From an uncultured Clostridiaceae bacterium (GTDB lineage Bacteria; Bacillota; Clostridia; Lachnospirales; Lachnospiraceae), in NCBI GenBank assembly GCA_958441075.1, contig CAUCBQ010000051.1, forward strand, positions 1-12,772: 12,772 nucleotides of DNA, in the 5' to 3' direction. Numbering within the stretch: the stretch's first letter is position 1; the number at the start of each line of letters is the position of its first letter. Below the pieces are notes generated by a model. That model ran no database searches and had not been told where the DNA came from. It saw only the letters and a list, made by a program, of their open reading frames with translations. Positions 1-6,090 of the stretch are shown one piece after another. The position numbers were made by a program, and so were the translations under genes.

Positions 1-292
1 GCGCTTTTCTGTACTGGCCGTAGGTTAAGGAACTGTTTAAGTAAGCTGCCAGGATTCCCGCCTGATTTAAGTTGCTCACCTGATCCTTCATCAGGGAAAT
101 AAGAGGCGAGATCACCAAGGTAATCCCGTCCATCATAAGGGCAGGAATCTGGTAGCAAAGAGACTTTCCGGCCCCCGTAGGCATGATTCCCAATACGTCC
201 CTGCCTTCTAAGATTGCTTCAATTAAACGCTCCTGCCCTTCCCTGAAGCTGTCGTAGCCAAAATAATGCTTTAAAATTTCCTGTTGTGTCAT
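1..292 (-). CDS. recQ: RecQ-family ATP-dependent DNA helicase, N-terminal fragment
   Basis: Only the first 97 codons are in the window; the gene continues past base 1. The translation begins MTQQEILKHYFGYDSFREGQ and shows the RecQ helicase order: motif 0 (FREGQ, residues 16-20), Walker A / motif I (MPTGAGKS, 37-44; most RecQ proteins have TGGGKS), and motif Ia (VISPLISLMKDQV, 60-72). RecQ enzymes are 3'-5' superfamily 2 DNA helicases that unwind recombination and stalled-fork intermediates. The family is clear from these motifs, but the RQC and HRDC domains that separate RecQ subtypes are outside the window. The ATG lies 5 bp downstream of the stop codon of the transglutaminase-like gene, with a GGAAGG ribosome binding site inside that gene's last codons. 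The two are therefore almost certainly co-transcribed and translationally linked. Confidence 0.9.
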   Translation of the reverse strand, partial: MTQQEILKHYFGYDSFREGQERLIEAILEGRDVLGIMPTGAGKSLCYQIPALMMDGITLVISPLISLMKDQVSNLNQAGILAAYLNSSLTYGQYRKA

Positions 293-297
293 TTATG

Positions 298-1332
298 TTA
301 TGTACCTTCCTGCTCTCCCTCATTAGCCTCGTCTACGGAAACACTGCTCTCCACCCTGCCGTCCGCATAGGTCAGGCGAATCACCGCCTGAGGCCAGTTA
401 AGCGCAATCCGCGCTGTCTTTTCCCGTTTTTCTCCTGCCTTTTTCATTAAATCTAAAAGTTCCTCCAGCACAGCCCTGGTAAGATAACCGCCTCTCCAGT
501 GAAAAGTAAGGGGCTTTCCCTTTTTCGCTGCCTGACAGGCTCTCTTATAGACATCCTCTGCCTTTGTAAATGACAGCTTCTTTTCTTTATAATAAAAATG
601 ATCCCCGTCTGTACAGGACGGCGCCGGAGCGATTAACGGCTCATGATCTCGAAATACTGCCTTGTCATCCAGATTAAAATAGTCATACCGGATCCCGCCT
701 TCTGCGCAGTTATGCTTTCCCAGCGTATTGTCAAAGGTAGTGTCCAGATGATAATACACGCCTCCGATCTGCACAATATTCCAGGTATGGCGGTACTTAA
801 TGCCTTTTTCCGGGTTATTTCCGCAAATCGCAATCATGCACCAGATTCCAAGGCCATCGCAGAGCACCTTCACTGCCTTTGCAATCCCCTCACATACTCC
901 CACACCCTGGCCCAAAGGACCGATGATCTCATGGGAATAGGCCTTTTTCAGCTTATCGTAGCGGACATTTTCACAGATAAAATCATGAATATACTTCTCC
1001 TTCTCCCACTCGGAAAGCTTTGCCGCCGGCCGGATCAGCTTCTCCACCCGGGACGCCAGTGCCTTTTTATGCTCCTTTATCTTTCCCTTTTCAAACAGAT
1101 ACTCCGGTTCAAAAATCAGATTGGGCGAATCCTGATAATATTTATAATGAAATCCGCTGGCCCAGAATATCTCCGGATGATCCAGACGCAGACGGAAAAA
1201 CAGGTCTGTCAGCTCCCTGCCGTCAATTCTGGGGACTAAAAAGGAATCCTCCAGATTCATAAGCCCCTGGAAAATGGCATGGTAGACGGACTGATGGTGT
1301 TTGGGTAATTTTGTGTAGTAATATGGTTCCAT
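298..1332 (-). CDS. Transglutaminase-like domain protein
   Basis: This 344-residue protein has no signal peptide or membrane segment and is probably cytoplasmic. Its centre carries the papain-like transglutaminase triad: Cys147 in GVCEG, His182 in YRHTWNIV, and Asp197 in YHLDTTFD. The preceding helix (KYIHDFICENVRYD, about 113-126) is typical of bacterial transglutaminase/protease-like folds. The N-terminal ~100 and C-terminal ~100 residues match no domain I can name. Bacterial members act as proteases, peptide cyclases or amidases, so the substrate cannot be read from sequence. ATG 1332 is the only reasonable start because an in-frame TAA lies four codons upstream, yet no good Shine-Dalgarno is seen; the nearest AAAGG is about 20 nt away. 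It is the first gene of an operon with recQ, which hints at a role alongside DNA repair, but that is only context. Confidence 0.8.
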   Translation of the reverse strand: MEPYYYTKLPKHHQSVYHAIFQGLMNLEDSFLVPRIDGRELTDLFFRLRLDHPEIFWASGFHYKYYQDSPNLIFEPEYLFEKGKIKEHKKALASRVEKLIRPAAKLSEWEKEKYIHDFICENVRYDKLKKAYSHEIIGPLGQGVGVCEGIAKAVKVLCDGLGIWCMIAICGNNPEKGIKYRHTWNIVQIGGVYYHLDTTFDNTLGKHNCAEGGIRYDYFNLDDKAVFRDHEPLIAPAPSCTDGDHFYYKEKKLSFTKAEDVYKRACQAAKKGKPLTFHWRGGYLTRAVLEELLDLMKKAGEKREKTARIALNWPQAVIRLTYADGRVESSVSVDEANEGEQEGT

Positions 1333-1381
1333 TTTCGAGTTTTATATGGCCTTTCTGTTCTTATAATGGTCCAACGTCATC

Positions 1382-1422
1382 CCCCTGCCGGGGAATCAGA
1401 CCGACATGACATCACCGGTCTG
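1382..1422 (-). other. Hairpin pair in the leader of the transglutaminase-recQ operon
   Basis: Two hairpins lie next to each other in the transcribed leader between the extended -10 promoter and ATG 1332. One has a 7-bp stem (plus-strand arms CAGACCG 1397-1403 and CGGTCTG 1416-1422, 12-nt loop). The other has a short GC stem (CCCC 1382-1385 with GGGG 1390-1393). No U-tract follows, so they are not a standard intrinsic terminator. They may affect mRNA stability or translation of a gene that lacks a clear ribosome binding site. I do not recognise the structure as a known riboswitch. Confidence 0.35.
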
Positions 1423-1477
1423 CAGCCCTTTGCCGCTTATTTTACCGTACGGCCTGTCAAATGAGTTCAGTACCCCT

Positions 1478-1486
1478 ATTATAACA
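1478..1486 (-). promoter_or_regulatory. Extended -10 promoter for the transglutaminase-recQ operon
   Basis: On the minus strand the sequence reads TGTTATAAT, a perfect -10 hexamer with the TGn extension that lets sigma-A work without a good -35. No convincing -35 is found 16-18 bp upstream (only TATCAA-like sequence). Transcription would start near 1471, giving a leader of about 140 nt before ATG 1332. Confidence 0.5.
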
Positions 1487-1552
1487 CTGAATTGCAGATT
1501 TTTGATATATTTTATTTGTTAAAAGCACCCTTCCTGCATCATAAATAAATAC

Positions 1553-2092
1553 TCACACCTCTGCCAGCCGAATCCGCGACAAACGGAAAAACAGTTTCCC
1601 AAGCGCATATCTCTGTAAATCCATATATTCCTCCTGCGAAACAGTTCCTCCGTAATTTAAAACTTCCATGTCTCCGCCTGCACCCGTTATAAAAATGCCG
1701 GACGAAGTGAAACCATTTTTCAGATAAAACCTCCGGCGGGCAGTCCGCTGCTGATAGTTCTCTGCCGTATCGTCCACACGTTCAATTAACAGCACGATTT
1801 TTTTATCCGGAAACTGCCCGCATATATGTTCCAGAATCCGGCTTCCCGTTCCTCTGCTCCGTATTTTCGATGACACTGCCAGATAATCTACCATAACCAT
1901 ATCTTTATATACAACGAAAACTGTAAATCCCAGAAGCTGATTTCCCTCTGCTGCTGCCGCCAGCACGGCTTTTTTTCTCTTAATTGACTGGCGCAGCAAA
2001 AAAAAGGGCTTTCTTTCGCATTTTGGAAATGCTTCCATATAAATTTCTTTTATTTCCGACCACTGCTGCTTTTTAACTGATGTAAATTCCAT
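1553..2092 (-). CDS. GNAT-family N-acetyltransferase
   Basis: The 179-residue protein has the GNAT acyl-CoA binding core: beta-strand 4 plus motif A (VDYLAVSSKIRSRGTGSRIL, residues 68-87) with the R-x-x-G-x-G pyrophosphate loop as RSRGTG, followed by the motif B-type segment RRFYLKNGF (120-128). The N-terminus (WSEIKEIYMEAFPKCER) fits the usual alpha1-alpha2 region. These enzymes move an acetyl group from acetyl-CoA to an amine; the acceptor (polyamine, antibiotic, amino acid or protein) cannot be told from sequence. ATG 2092 has a strong AAGGAG site five to six bases upstream. The gene is divergent from a BmrR-like MerR regulator whose probable operator sits inside this gene's promoter. This recalls Bacillus subtilis bltR/bltD, where a MerR protein controls a spermidine acetyltransferase. 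No clear terminator follows the gene. Confidence 0.85.
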   Translation of the reverse strand: MEFTSVKKQQWSEIKEIYMEAFPKCERKPFFLLRQSIKRKKAVLAAAAEGNQLLGFTVFVVYKDMVMVDYLAVSSKIRSRGTGSRILEHICGQFPDKKIVLLIERVDDTAENYQQRTARRRFYLKNGFTSSGIFITGAGGDMEVLNYGGTVSQEEYMDLQRYALGKLFFRLSRIRLAEV

Positions 2093-2110
2093 ACAAGCTC
2101 CTTCTTCCTA

Positions 2111-2143
2111 TTGACATTATTCTTATATGCCCTATCATATAAT
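2111..2143 (+). promoter_or_regulatory. Promoter of the merR-type regulator gene
   Basis: A consensus -35 TTGACA (2111-2116) is followed by TATCAT (2133-2138, 16-bp spacer). An alternative -10, TATAAT (2138-2143), would have a 21-bp spacer. In either case the start site falls in or beside the 17-bp palindrome at 2143-2159, so a regulator bound there should also affect its own transcription. The -10 overlaps the -10 of the divergent acetyltransferase promoter on the other strand. Confidence 0.5.
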
Positions 2144-2164
2144 GTACAGTAACTGTACAGTCAA
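2134..2164 (-). promoter_or_regulatory. MerR-type promoter of the acetyltransferase gene (19-bp spacer)
   Basis: On the minus strand -35 TTGACT (2164-2159) and -10 TATGAT (2139-2134) are separated by exactly 19 bp. That spacing is too long for efficient sigma-A use and is the hallmark of promoters activated by MerR-family regulators, which bind the spacer and underwind it. The spacer is almost filled by the palindrome at 2143-2159. Together with the adjacent MerR gene, this strongly suggests activation by that regulator. Confidence 0.65.
2143..2159. promoter_or_regulatory. Perfect 17-bp operator palindrome for the MerR-type regulator
   Basis: TGTACAGTAACTGTACA is a perfect inverted repeat of two 8-bp arms around a single A. 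It lies between the -35 and -10 of the acetyltransferase promoter and downstream of the -10 of the regulator's own promoter. MerR dimers bind such sites from one face of the spacer. The binding protein is inferred from adjacency. Confidence 0.65.
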
Positions 2165-2173
2165 GGAGTTTCT

Positions 2174-3040
2174 ATGGAGCAAAAACACTATCTATACTCC
2201 TCCGGAGAGTTTGCCAAACGTGCCGGAGTCAACAAACGGACCCTTCACTACTACAATGATATCGGCTTATTCTGTCCTGAGGTCATTGAAGAAAATGGCT
2301 ATCACTATTACACCTGCTTTCAGTTCGCACAGCTGGAACTGATCCTGACACTACGAAAAATCGGCCTGTCCATTGAAGAAATCCGGGAGTATACATCCGG
2401 TCCATCGGACGATTCCTTTTCCCGGATGATGGAAAAAAAGAAATTACGGATTGAAGCATCCATTCAGCAGCTTTTATCTGAACAGGCATTTTTAGAACAA
2501 AAAGCGGAACGTCTTAAAATCGCTATGAACGCAAAACACAGTGCCATTCAGCTGTGCTCGCTTCCTCAGCAAAAAATTCTTATTTCTTCTGCCATTACGG
2601 GAAAATATGATGAGGCGGATTTTTCAGTCGCTGCCGATTTTTCTCTCAGGCTGAAAGAGACATTTCATCTTTATGACAGCTTCGGAAGCCGTATTTCTGT
2701 GGACTCTATCCAAAGAAAGCATTTTAACAGCTACAGTTCCTTTTTTGCTTACTGCCCTCATACCTCCGAGGCATACGACGAAATACTGCCGGCGGGAACC
2801 TATCTGCGCTCCTTCTGTATTGGAACATGGGATAAGCTTCCTCAGGTATACCAGTCAATCCTCTCCTATGCCAGAGAGCATCATCTGCTCCTTACCGGTT
2901 ATGCCTATGAAGAAGGCTTAAATGAAATGGCACTTAAAAATCAGGCAGATTACATCACCATGATTACGATTCCATGCAGCGTCTCTGATTTAAGCGTTTC
3001 TGATTTAACAGAAAAAAGGTTGTGCTTCCCGGAAAAATAG
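2174..3040 (+). CDS. MerR-family regulator with BmrR/GyrI-like effector domain
   Basis: The 288-residue protein has three parts. A MerR winged helix-turn-helix spans about residues 6-75 (SSGEFAKRAGVNKRTLHYYN, the wing NGYHYYT, then LRKIGLSIEEI). A dimerising coiled coil follows at about 80-118. The C-terminal domain (about 124-288) resembles GyrI-like/BmrR effector domains, including LPAGTYLRSFCIGTWDKLP and the late YITMITIPC strand. Such regulators bind bulky, often cationic hydrophobic compounds. No cysteine cluster of the metal-sensing MerR proteins is seen in the dimerisation region. ATG 2174 has AAGGAG five bases upstream. The gene faces away from the GNAT acetyltransferase, and the shared 82-bp region holds a perfect palindrome placed for MerR activation. 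The inducer is unknown. Confidence 0.88.
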   Translation: MEQKHYLYSSGEFAKRAGVNKRTLHYYNDIGLFCPEVIEENGYHYYTCFQFAQLELILTLRKIGLSIEEIREYTSGPSDDSFSRMMEKKKLRIEASIQQLLSEQAFLEQKAERLKIAMNAKHSAIQLCSLPQQKILISSAITGKYDEADFSVAADFSLRLKETFHLYDSFGSRISVDSIQRKHFNSYSSFFAYCPHTSEAYDEILPAGTYLRSFCIGTWDKLPQVYQSILSYAREHHLLLTGYAYEEGLNEMALKNQADYITMITIPCSVSDLSVSDLTEKRLCFPEK

Positions 3041-3048
3041 GTTATAAT
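3020..3048 (+). promoter_or_regulatory. mgtE promoter
   Basis: A perfect -10 TATAAT (3043-3048) is placed 17 bp after a partial -35, TTGTGC (3020-3025). The -35 lies within the last codons of the MerR gene, so mgtE has its own transcription unit with a leader of more than 300 nt. The bases just after the -10 repeat one arm of the upstream operator (TGTACAG, 3048-3054). Confidence 0.6.
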
Positions 3049-3362
3049 GTACAGGTCATTTTAGTCATATAATAAAACAATTAAAAGTGAGGTGAGATCA
3101 TGGACGGTAGTGATAGTCGAAGTACGGATAAGGTATTCCAACCATTTACATACACAGACAGCTTCCGACTGTCCATGGCCTGATTTCGTCTGTATATATG
3201 AGTGAATACCATTGTCTGTTCCAACACAGCACTACATAAGCAAAAGCGAATGCAGTCTGTTCTGTTTGCAGCCGGCAGTGGTTTTTTTGTGCCCTTTTTG
3301 CTGCGAACAGAACTTCTGTGTCCGCCTTTGCCCAAAATCAGCTTGTAAAGGAGGACAATGAA
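3049..3362 (+). ncRNA. Long structured leader of mgtE, candidate Mg2+-responsive attenuator
   Basis: This gene-free stretch between the mgtE promoter and start codon is full of complementary arms. GGTATTC 3132-3138 pairs with GAATACC 3204-3210, enclosing ACAGAC 3154-3159 with GTCTGT 3188-3193. CATGGAC 3099-3105 pairs with GTCCATG 3171-3177. GACAG 3157-3161 pairs with CTGTC 3169-3173. A 14-bp arm pair with one G-U lies at 3259-3272 and 3300-3313. Some arms compete, as expected for a switch. Seven T's (3282-3288) follow GGCAGTGG (3274-3281), which can pair with CCATTGTC (3209-3216), overlapping the GAATACC arm; this could be a terminator/antiterminator choice. mgtE leaders in Bacillota are often M-box riboswitches of similar length, but I do not find the M-box core (no ACTGCCC, GACGCCAATGGGT or GCCAAAGCTC-like stretches). 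Folding was done by eye. Confidence 0.45.
3100..3183 (+). CDS. Possible 27-residue leader peptide upstream of mgtE
   Basis: An ATG at 3100 follows GAGGTGA (3089-3095), a seven-base match to the anti-Shine-Dalgarno complement, with a 4-nt gap. It opens a 27-codon frame ending TGA at 3181-3183. The peptide begins MDGSDSRSTD and is acidic and serine-rich at its start. Its codons span several of the pairing arms in the mgtE leader, so ribosome movement would change the fold. In enterobacteria short acidic/proline leader peptides (such as MgtL) couple Mg2+-dependent translation to Mg2+ transporter expression. A similar role here is a hypothesis only. The frame could also be chance. Confidence 0.3.
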   Translation: MDGSDSRSTDKVFQPFTYTDSFRLSMA

Positions 3363-4751
3363 ATGGCAGCAAATACAACACCTGCAGGATACAGTCTGGA
3401 AATTGCGGAATTAATCCGAAGCAGCCTGACTCCCAAGAGAATGCAGGAACAATTATCTTCTTATCATGAAAATGATGTTGCATCTGCTCTGGAGCTTTTA
3501 AACCGGAGCGAACGGACAAAGCTGTATCAGATTCTGGATTCTGACACACTTGCCGGCATACTGGAGTATTCCGATCACATTGCAGAATATGTACAGGAAC
3601 TGAGCATCCGGAAAAAAGTGGATGTATTTTCCCGTATGGAAACCTCCGATGTAGTAGATGTTCTCCGCCATCTGGAAAAAAAGGAACGGGAAACTCTCAT
3701 TGACCTGCTGAATCCTGAGGTACGCTCTGATGTTAAATTGCTGAGTTCCTTTGATGAGGATGAAATCGGCAGCGTCATGTCAACCAACTACATCGTTGTT
3801 CCGGATCACGCATCTGTCAAGGAAGCCATGTCAGAGCTGGTTCGTCAGGCAGCGGAAAATGACAATATCAGCACCATCTATGTTGTTGATAAATATAAGA
3901 TATTTTACGGAGCCATTGATTTAAAGGATCTGGTCATAGCCAGAGAAGGAACGGACCTGAAAGGGATCATGACATGTTCCTATCCATACATTTATGCGCG
4001 TGCATCCATCGAAGACTGTATCCCTCAGCTTAGAGATTACTCAGAAGATTCTATCCCGGTACTGGATAATGACAACAAACTGATCGGCGTTATCACTGCC
4101 AGCGATCTGGTAGAAGTGGTCGGCGACGAATTAAATGAGGATTACGCAAAGTTTGCCGGTCTTTCTGCTGAAGAGGATCTGGAGGAACCCATTTTTCTCA
4201 GCGTAAAAAAACGTCTTCCATGGCTTTTTATCCTGCTTGGAATGGGACTTGGCGTATCGGCAACAGTAGGGCTCTTTGAATCTATCGTTGCACAGCTCCC
4301 GGTTATTATGTGTTTTCAGTCTCTCATTCTGGATATGGCCGGTAATGTGGGAACCCAGTCCCTTGCGGTTGCCATCCGCGTGCTTATGGATAAACAGCTT
4401 TCCGGAAAACAGAAGTTAACGTTGATTCTGAAGGAATCACGAGTGGGCCTGACTAACGGTCTAATCCTTGGCGCTCTTTCCTTCCTCATAATCGGAGGAT
4501 ATCTGGTTCTGAAAGGAAATGCCCTTTCATTTGCCTTTGCAGTTTCCGGATGCCTTGGTACAGCCATGATCCTTGCCATGCTCATTTCTTCTTTATCCGG
4601 TACAATTATACCCATTTTCTTCCAGAAAATAGGAGTAGACCCGGCAGTAGCATCCGGCCCTCTTATTACAACGGTAAACGATCTGGTGGCTGTCATTTCC
4701 TACTATGGATTGTCCTGGATTATTTTAATCAATATTATGCAGCTGCCGTGA
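3363..4751 (+). CDS. mgtE: MgtE-family magnesium transporter
   Basis: This complete 462-residue MgtE takes up Mg2+ across the cytoplasmic membrane and closes its pore when cytoplasmic Mg2+ is high. An acidic N domain spans about 1-132, with repeated helices ending LLSSFDEDEIGSVMS. Two CBS domains follow (about 133-260, with TIYVVDKY, GAIDLKDL, SIPVLDND, IGVITASDL). Next come a linking helix and five membrane segments (about 285-460). The family signature GNVGTQS is at 327-333. The last segment carries DPAVASGPLITTVNDL, with Asp440 at the position expected for the pore Mg2+ site. I chose ATG 3363 because AAAGGAGG (3347-3354) lies eight bases upstream and the N domain begins normally there; a GTG 45 bp upstream has no such site. 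The gene has its own promoter and a long structured leader, and ends just before a strong terminator. Confidence 0.95.
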   Translation: MAANTTPAGYSLEIAELIRSSLTPKRMQEQLSSYHENDVASALELLNRSERTKLYQILDSDTLAGILEYSDHIAEYVQELSIRKKVDVFSRMETSDVVDVLRHLEKKERETLIDLLNPEVRSDVKLLSSFDEDEIGSVMSTNYIVVPDHASVKEAMSELVRQAAENDNISTIYVVDKYKIFYGAIDLKDLVIAREGTDLKGIMTCSYPYIYARASIEDCIPQLRDYSEDSIPVLDNDNKLIGVITASDLVEVVGDELNEDYAKFAGLSAEEDLEEPIFLSVKKRLPWLFILLGMGLGVSATVGLFESIVAQLPVIMCFQSLILDMAGNVGTQSLAVAIRVLMDKQLSGKQKLTLILKESRVGLTNGLILGALSFLIIGGYLVLKGNALSFAFAVSGCLGTAMILAMLISSLSGTIIPIFFQKIGVDPAVASGPLITTVNDLVAVISYYGLSWIILINIMQLP

Positions 4752-4758
4752 AAAACAG

Positions 4759-4790
4759 GGCCGGAAAATGTATGTTCGCATTTTCCGGCC
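4759..4790. terminator. Bidirectional intrinsic terminator between mgtE and jetD
   Basis: GGCCGGAAAATG (4759-4770) and CATTTTCCGGCC (4779-4790) form a perfect 12-bp stem with an 8-nt loop. For the minus-strand Wadjet operon the hairpin is followed by CTGTTTTT, a good U-tract. For mgtE on the plus strand the tail TTAGTATTTAT is weaker. The hairpin begins 7 bp after the mgtE stop and 13 bp beyond the jetD stop, so it serves both converging units. Confidence 0.8.
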
Positions 4791-4803
4791 TTAGTATTTA
4801 TCT

Positions 4804-6087
4804 CTACTCCAGATAAATCTCGATCATCGCCTCCTGATAAGCGGCTTTCTGCTCTTTTTGCATCCATTTTTTTATTTCCAGCAGTTCAGGCCTGTATACA
4901 TGATCCAGCTTTTTGATCCGGCTGCCGCTTAACCTTACACCGGACAGATACTTTTTATACCACTCTGCCTCATATTTCCATAAATGCAGAGCATCTTCAT
5001 ACCGTTCTTTTAATCTCTGGGCAATCAGAAGTCCCTCCGGATCAAAATCTCCTGCATACAAGAATTGATGCGTTTCCTTCAGAAAATCCAGCAGCAGGAA
5101 GGATGCCAGTCTTGGCTGCCCATTGATGCAGACCGCCGCACAAGATGGATTCCGGCTTGTCAAAATGGAAAATACGGCCGGATTTTCTACCACATATACT
5201 TCCCGTTTCTGTGCAGTAACTTTACCCAGTTCTCCAAGGGTACGCAGGGTCAGGCGAACAGGCTCCTTCTCTTTTAAAAATCCTTCGATCCCTTCATGTA
5301 TGCATCCATCCTGTTTCCAGGCGTGCAAACCATAAGCCAGTGTTTCATTGGACAGATCATCCTTTAAAATACCTGCCTGATACAGCAGGCAGCTCTTCTC
5401 TTCTGCCGGAGATATCTCATCACTGAAGCTGTTTTTAAACTGGTCTTTCAGAAATAAAATCAGAAGCCTTTCTGCAGTTTTCCCGGCGTCAAAATAATGG
5501 GGATTTCCTGTTACCTGCGCTGCAAACACCGCCAGAAGCTGTTTTTTTCTTATAATGCAGATCTGCTGATAGGCTTTCATAATATTTTTCAGAATATCCC
5601 TCAGTCCTTCCGGATTTTCCCGATACTGCTGCATCAGAATTTCATAGCCGTTTCCATGATTTTCCAGAACCTCTTTCAGCCACATTCCCACCGGATCTTC
5701 TTCCTTTCCATCCAGCAGCCCGGCAAAGAAATCCTTTCTTTTTTTCTCTTCCTTCTCTTTTTCTTCTTTCTTTACAGTCAATTTTTCTCCAAAATAAGCC
5801 TCAAGGAGCATTTCCGTCGAAATCCCGGAAAACCGGCTTTCAGCGAGACATTTTTCCAGCAATCCGGCGGAAACGGTTACTGTTTTGTTTTCTGTATAAT
5901 CCTTTTGTAAGAATCCGCTTAAGTCCTGTTTTTCTACCAAAGTAAGCTCGCGCAGAACTGCTTTTCCTCCCATATGTCCCAGGCTGGCATACTTTTCTTT
6001 GAATTTTTGAAAGAGCTTTTCATAAACAGATCGCTGCCGGAAATATTCCAGACATTCTTTCAGCTTTTTTTGTTCTGTATCATCCAT
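4804..6087 (-). CDS. jetD: Wadjet type II JetD nuclease subunit (TIGR02679/DUF2399-like, TOPRIM)
   Basis: This 427-residue protein is the last gene of the operon. Its C-terminal part has a topoisomerase VI/Spo11-like TOPRIM fold: Glu301 in VYVVENPAVF, then FLYAGDFDPEGLLIAQRL (342-359) with the metal-binding pair Asp347 and Asp349. All three acidic residues expected for catalysis are present. The N-terminal ~100 residues probably form the DNA- or arm-binding part. A very charged linker rich in Lys and Glu (about 104-119) is the only low-complexity stretch. In Wadjet complexes JetD cuts closed circular plasmid DNA after the SMC motor has extruded it. ATG 6087 lies 3 bp after the jetC stop, with AGGAAGGA as ribosome binding site inside the end of jetC. 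The family call rests on the TOPRIM motif plus operon position. Confidence 0.88.
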   Translation of the reverse strand: MDDTEQKKLKECLEYFRQRSVYEKLFQKFKEKYASLGHMGGKAVLRELTLVEKQDLSGFLQKDYTENKTVTVSAGLLEKCLAESRFSGISTEMLLEAYFGEKLTVKKEEKEKEEKKRKDFFAGLLDGKEEDPVGMWLKEVLENHGNGYEILMQQYRENPEGLRDILKNIMKAYQQICIIRKKQLLAVFAAQVTGNPHYFDAGKTAERLLILFLKDQFKNSFSDEISPAEEKSCLLYQAGILKDDLSNETLAYGLHAWKQDGCIHEGIEGFLKEKEPVRLTLRTLGELGKVTAQKREVYVVENPAVFSILTSRNPSCAAVCINGQPRLASFLLLDFLKETHQFLYAGDFDPEGLLIAQRLKERYEDALHLWKYEAEWYKKYLSGVRLSGSRIKKLDHVYRPELLEIKKWMQKEQKAAYQEAMIEIYLE

Positions 6088-6090
6088 ATT

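Noticed and set aside
643..1239. Plus-strand 198-codon frame antisense to the transglutaminase-like gene
   Set aside because: The opposite frame has a clear catalytic triad and family; this frame has no recognisable domain.
3318..3362. GTG at 3318 as the mgtE start, adding 15 residues
   Set aside because: It has no ribosome binding site, while ATG 3363 has AAAGGAGG eight bases upstream and gives a normal MgtE N-terminus.
3049..3362. Canonical M-box (ykoK) riboswitch
   Set aside because: The conserved core stretches were not found by eye; kept only as a structured leader of unknown class pending a covariance-model search.
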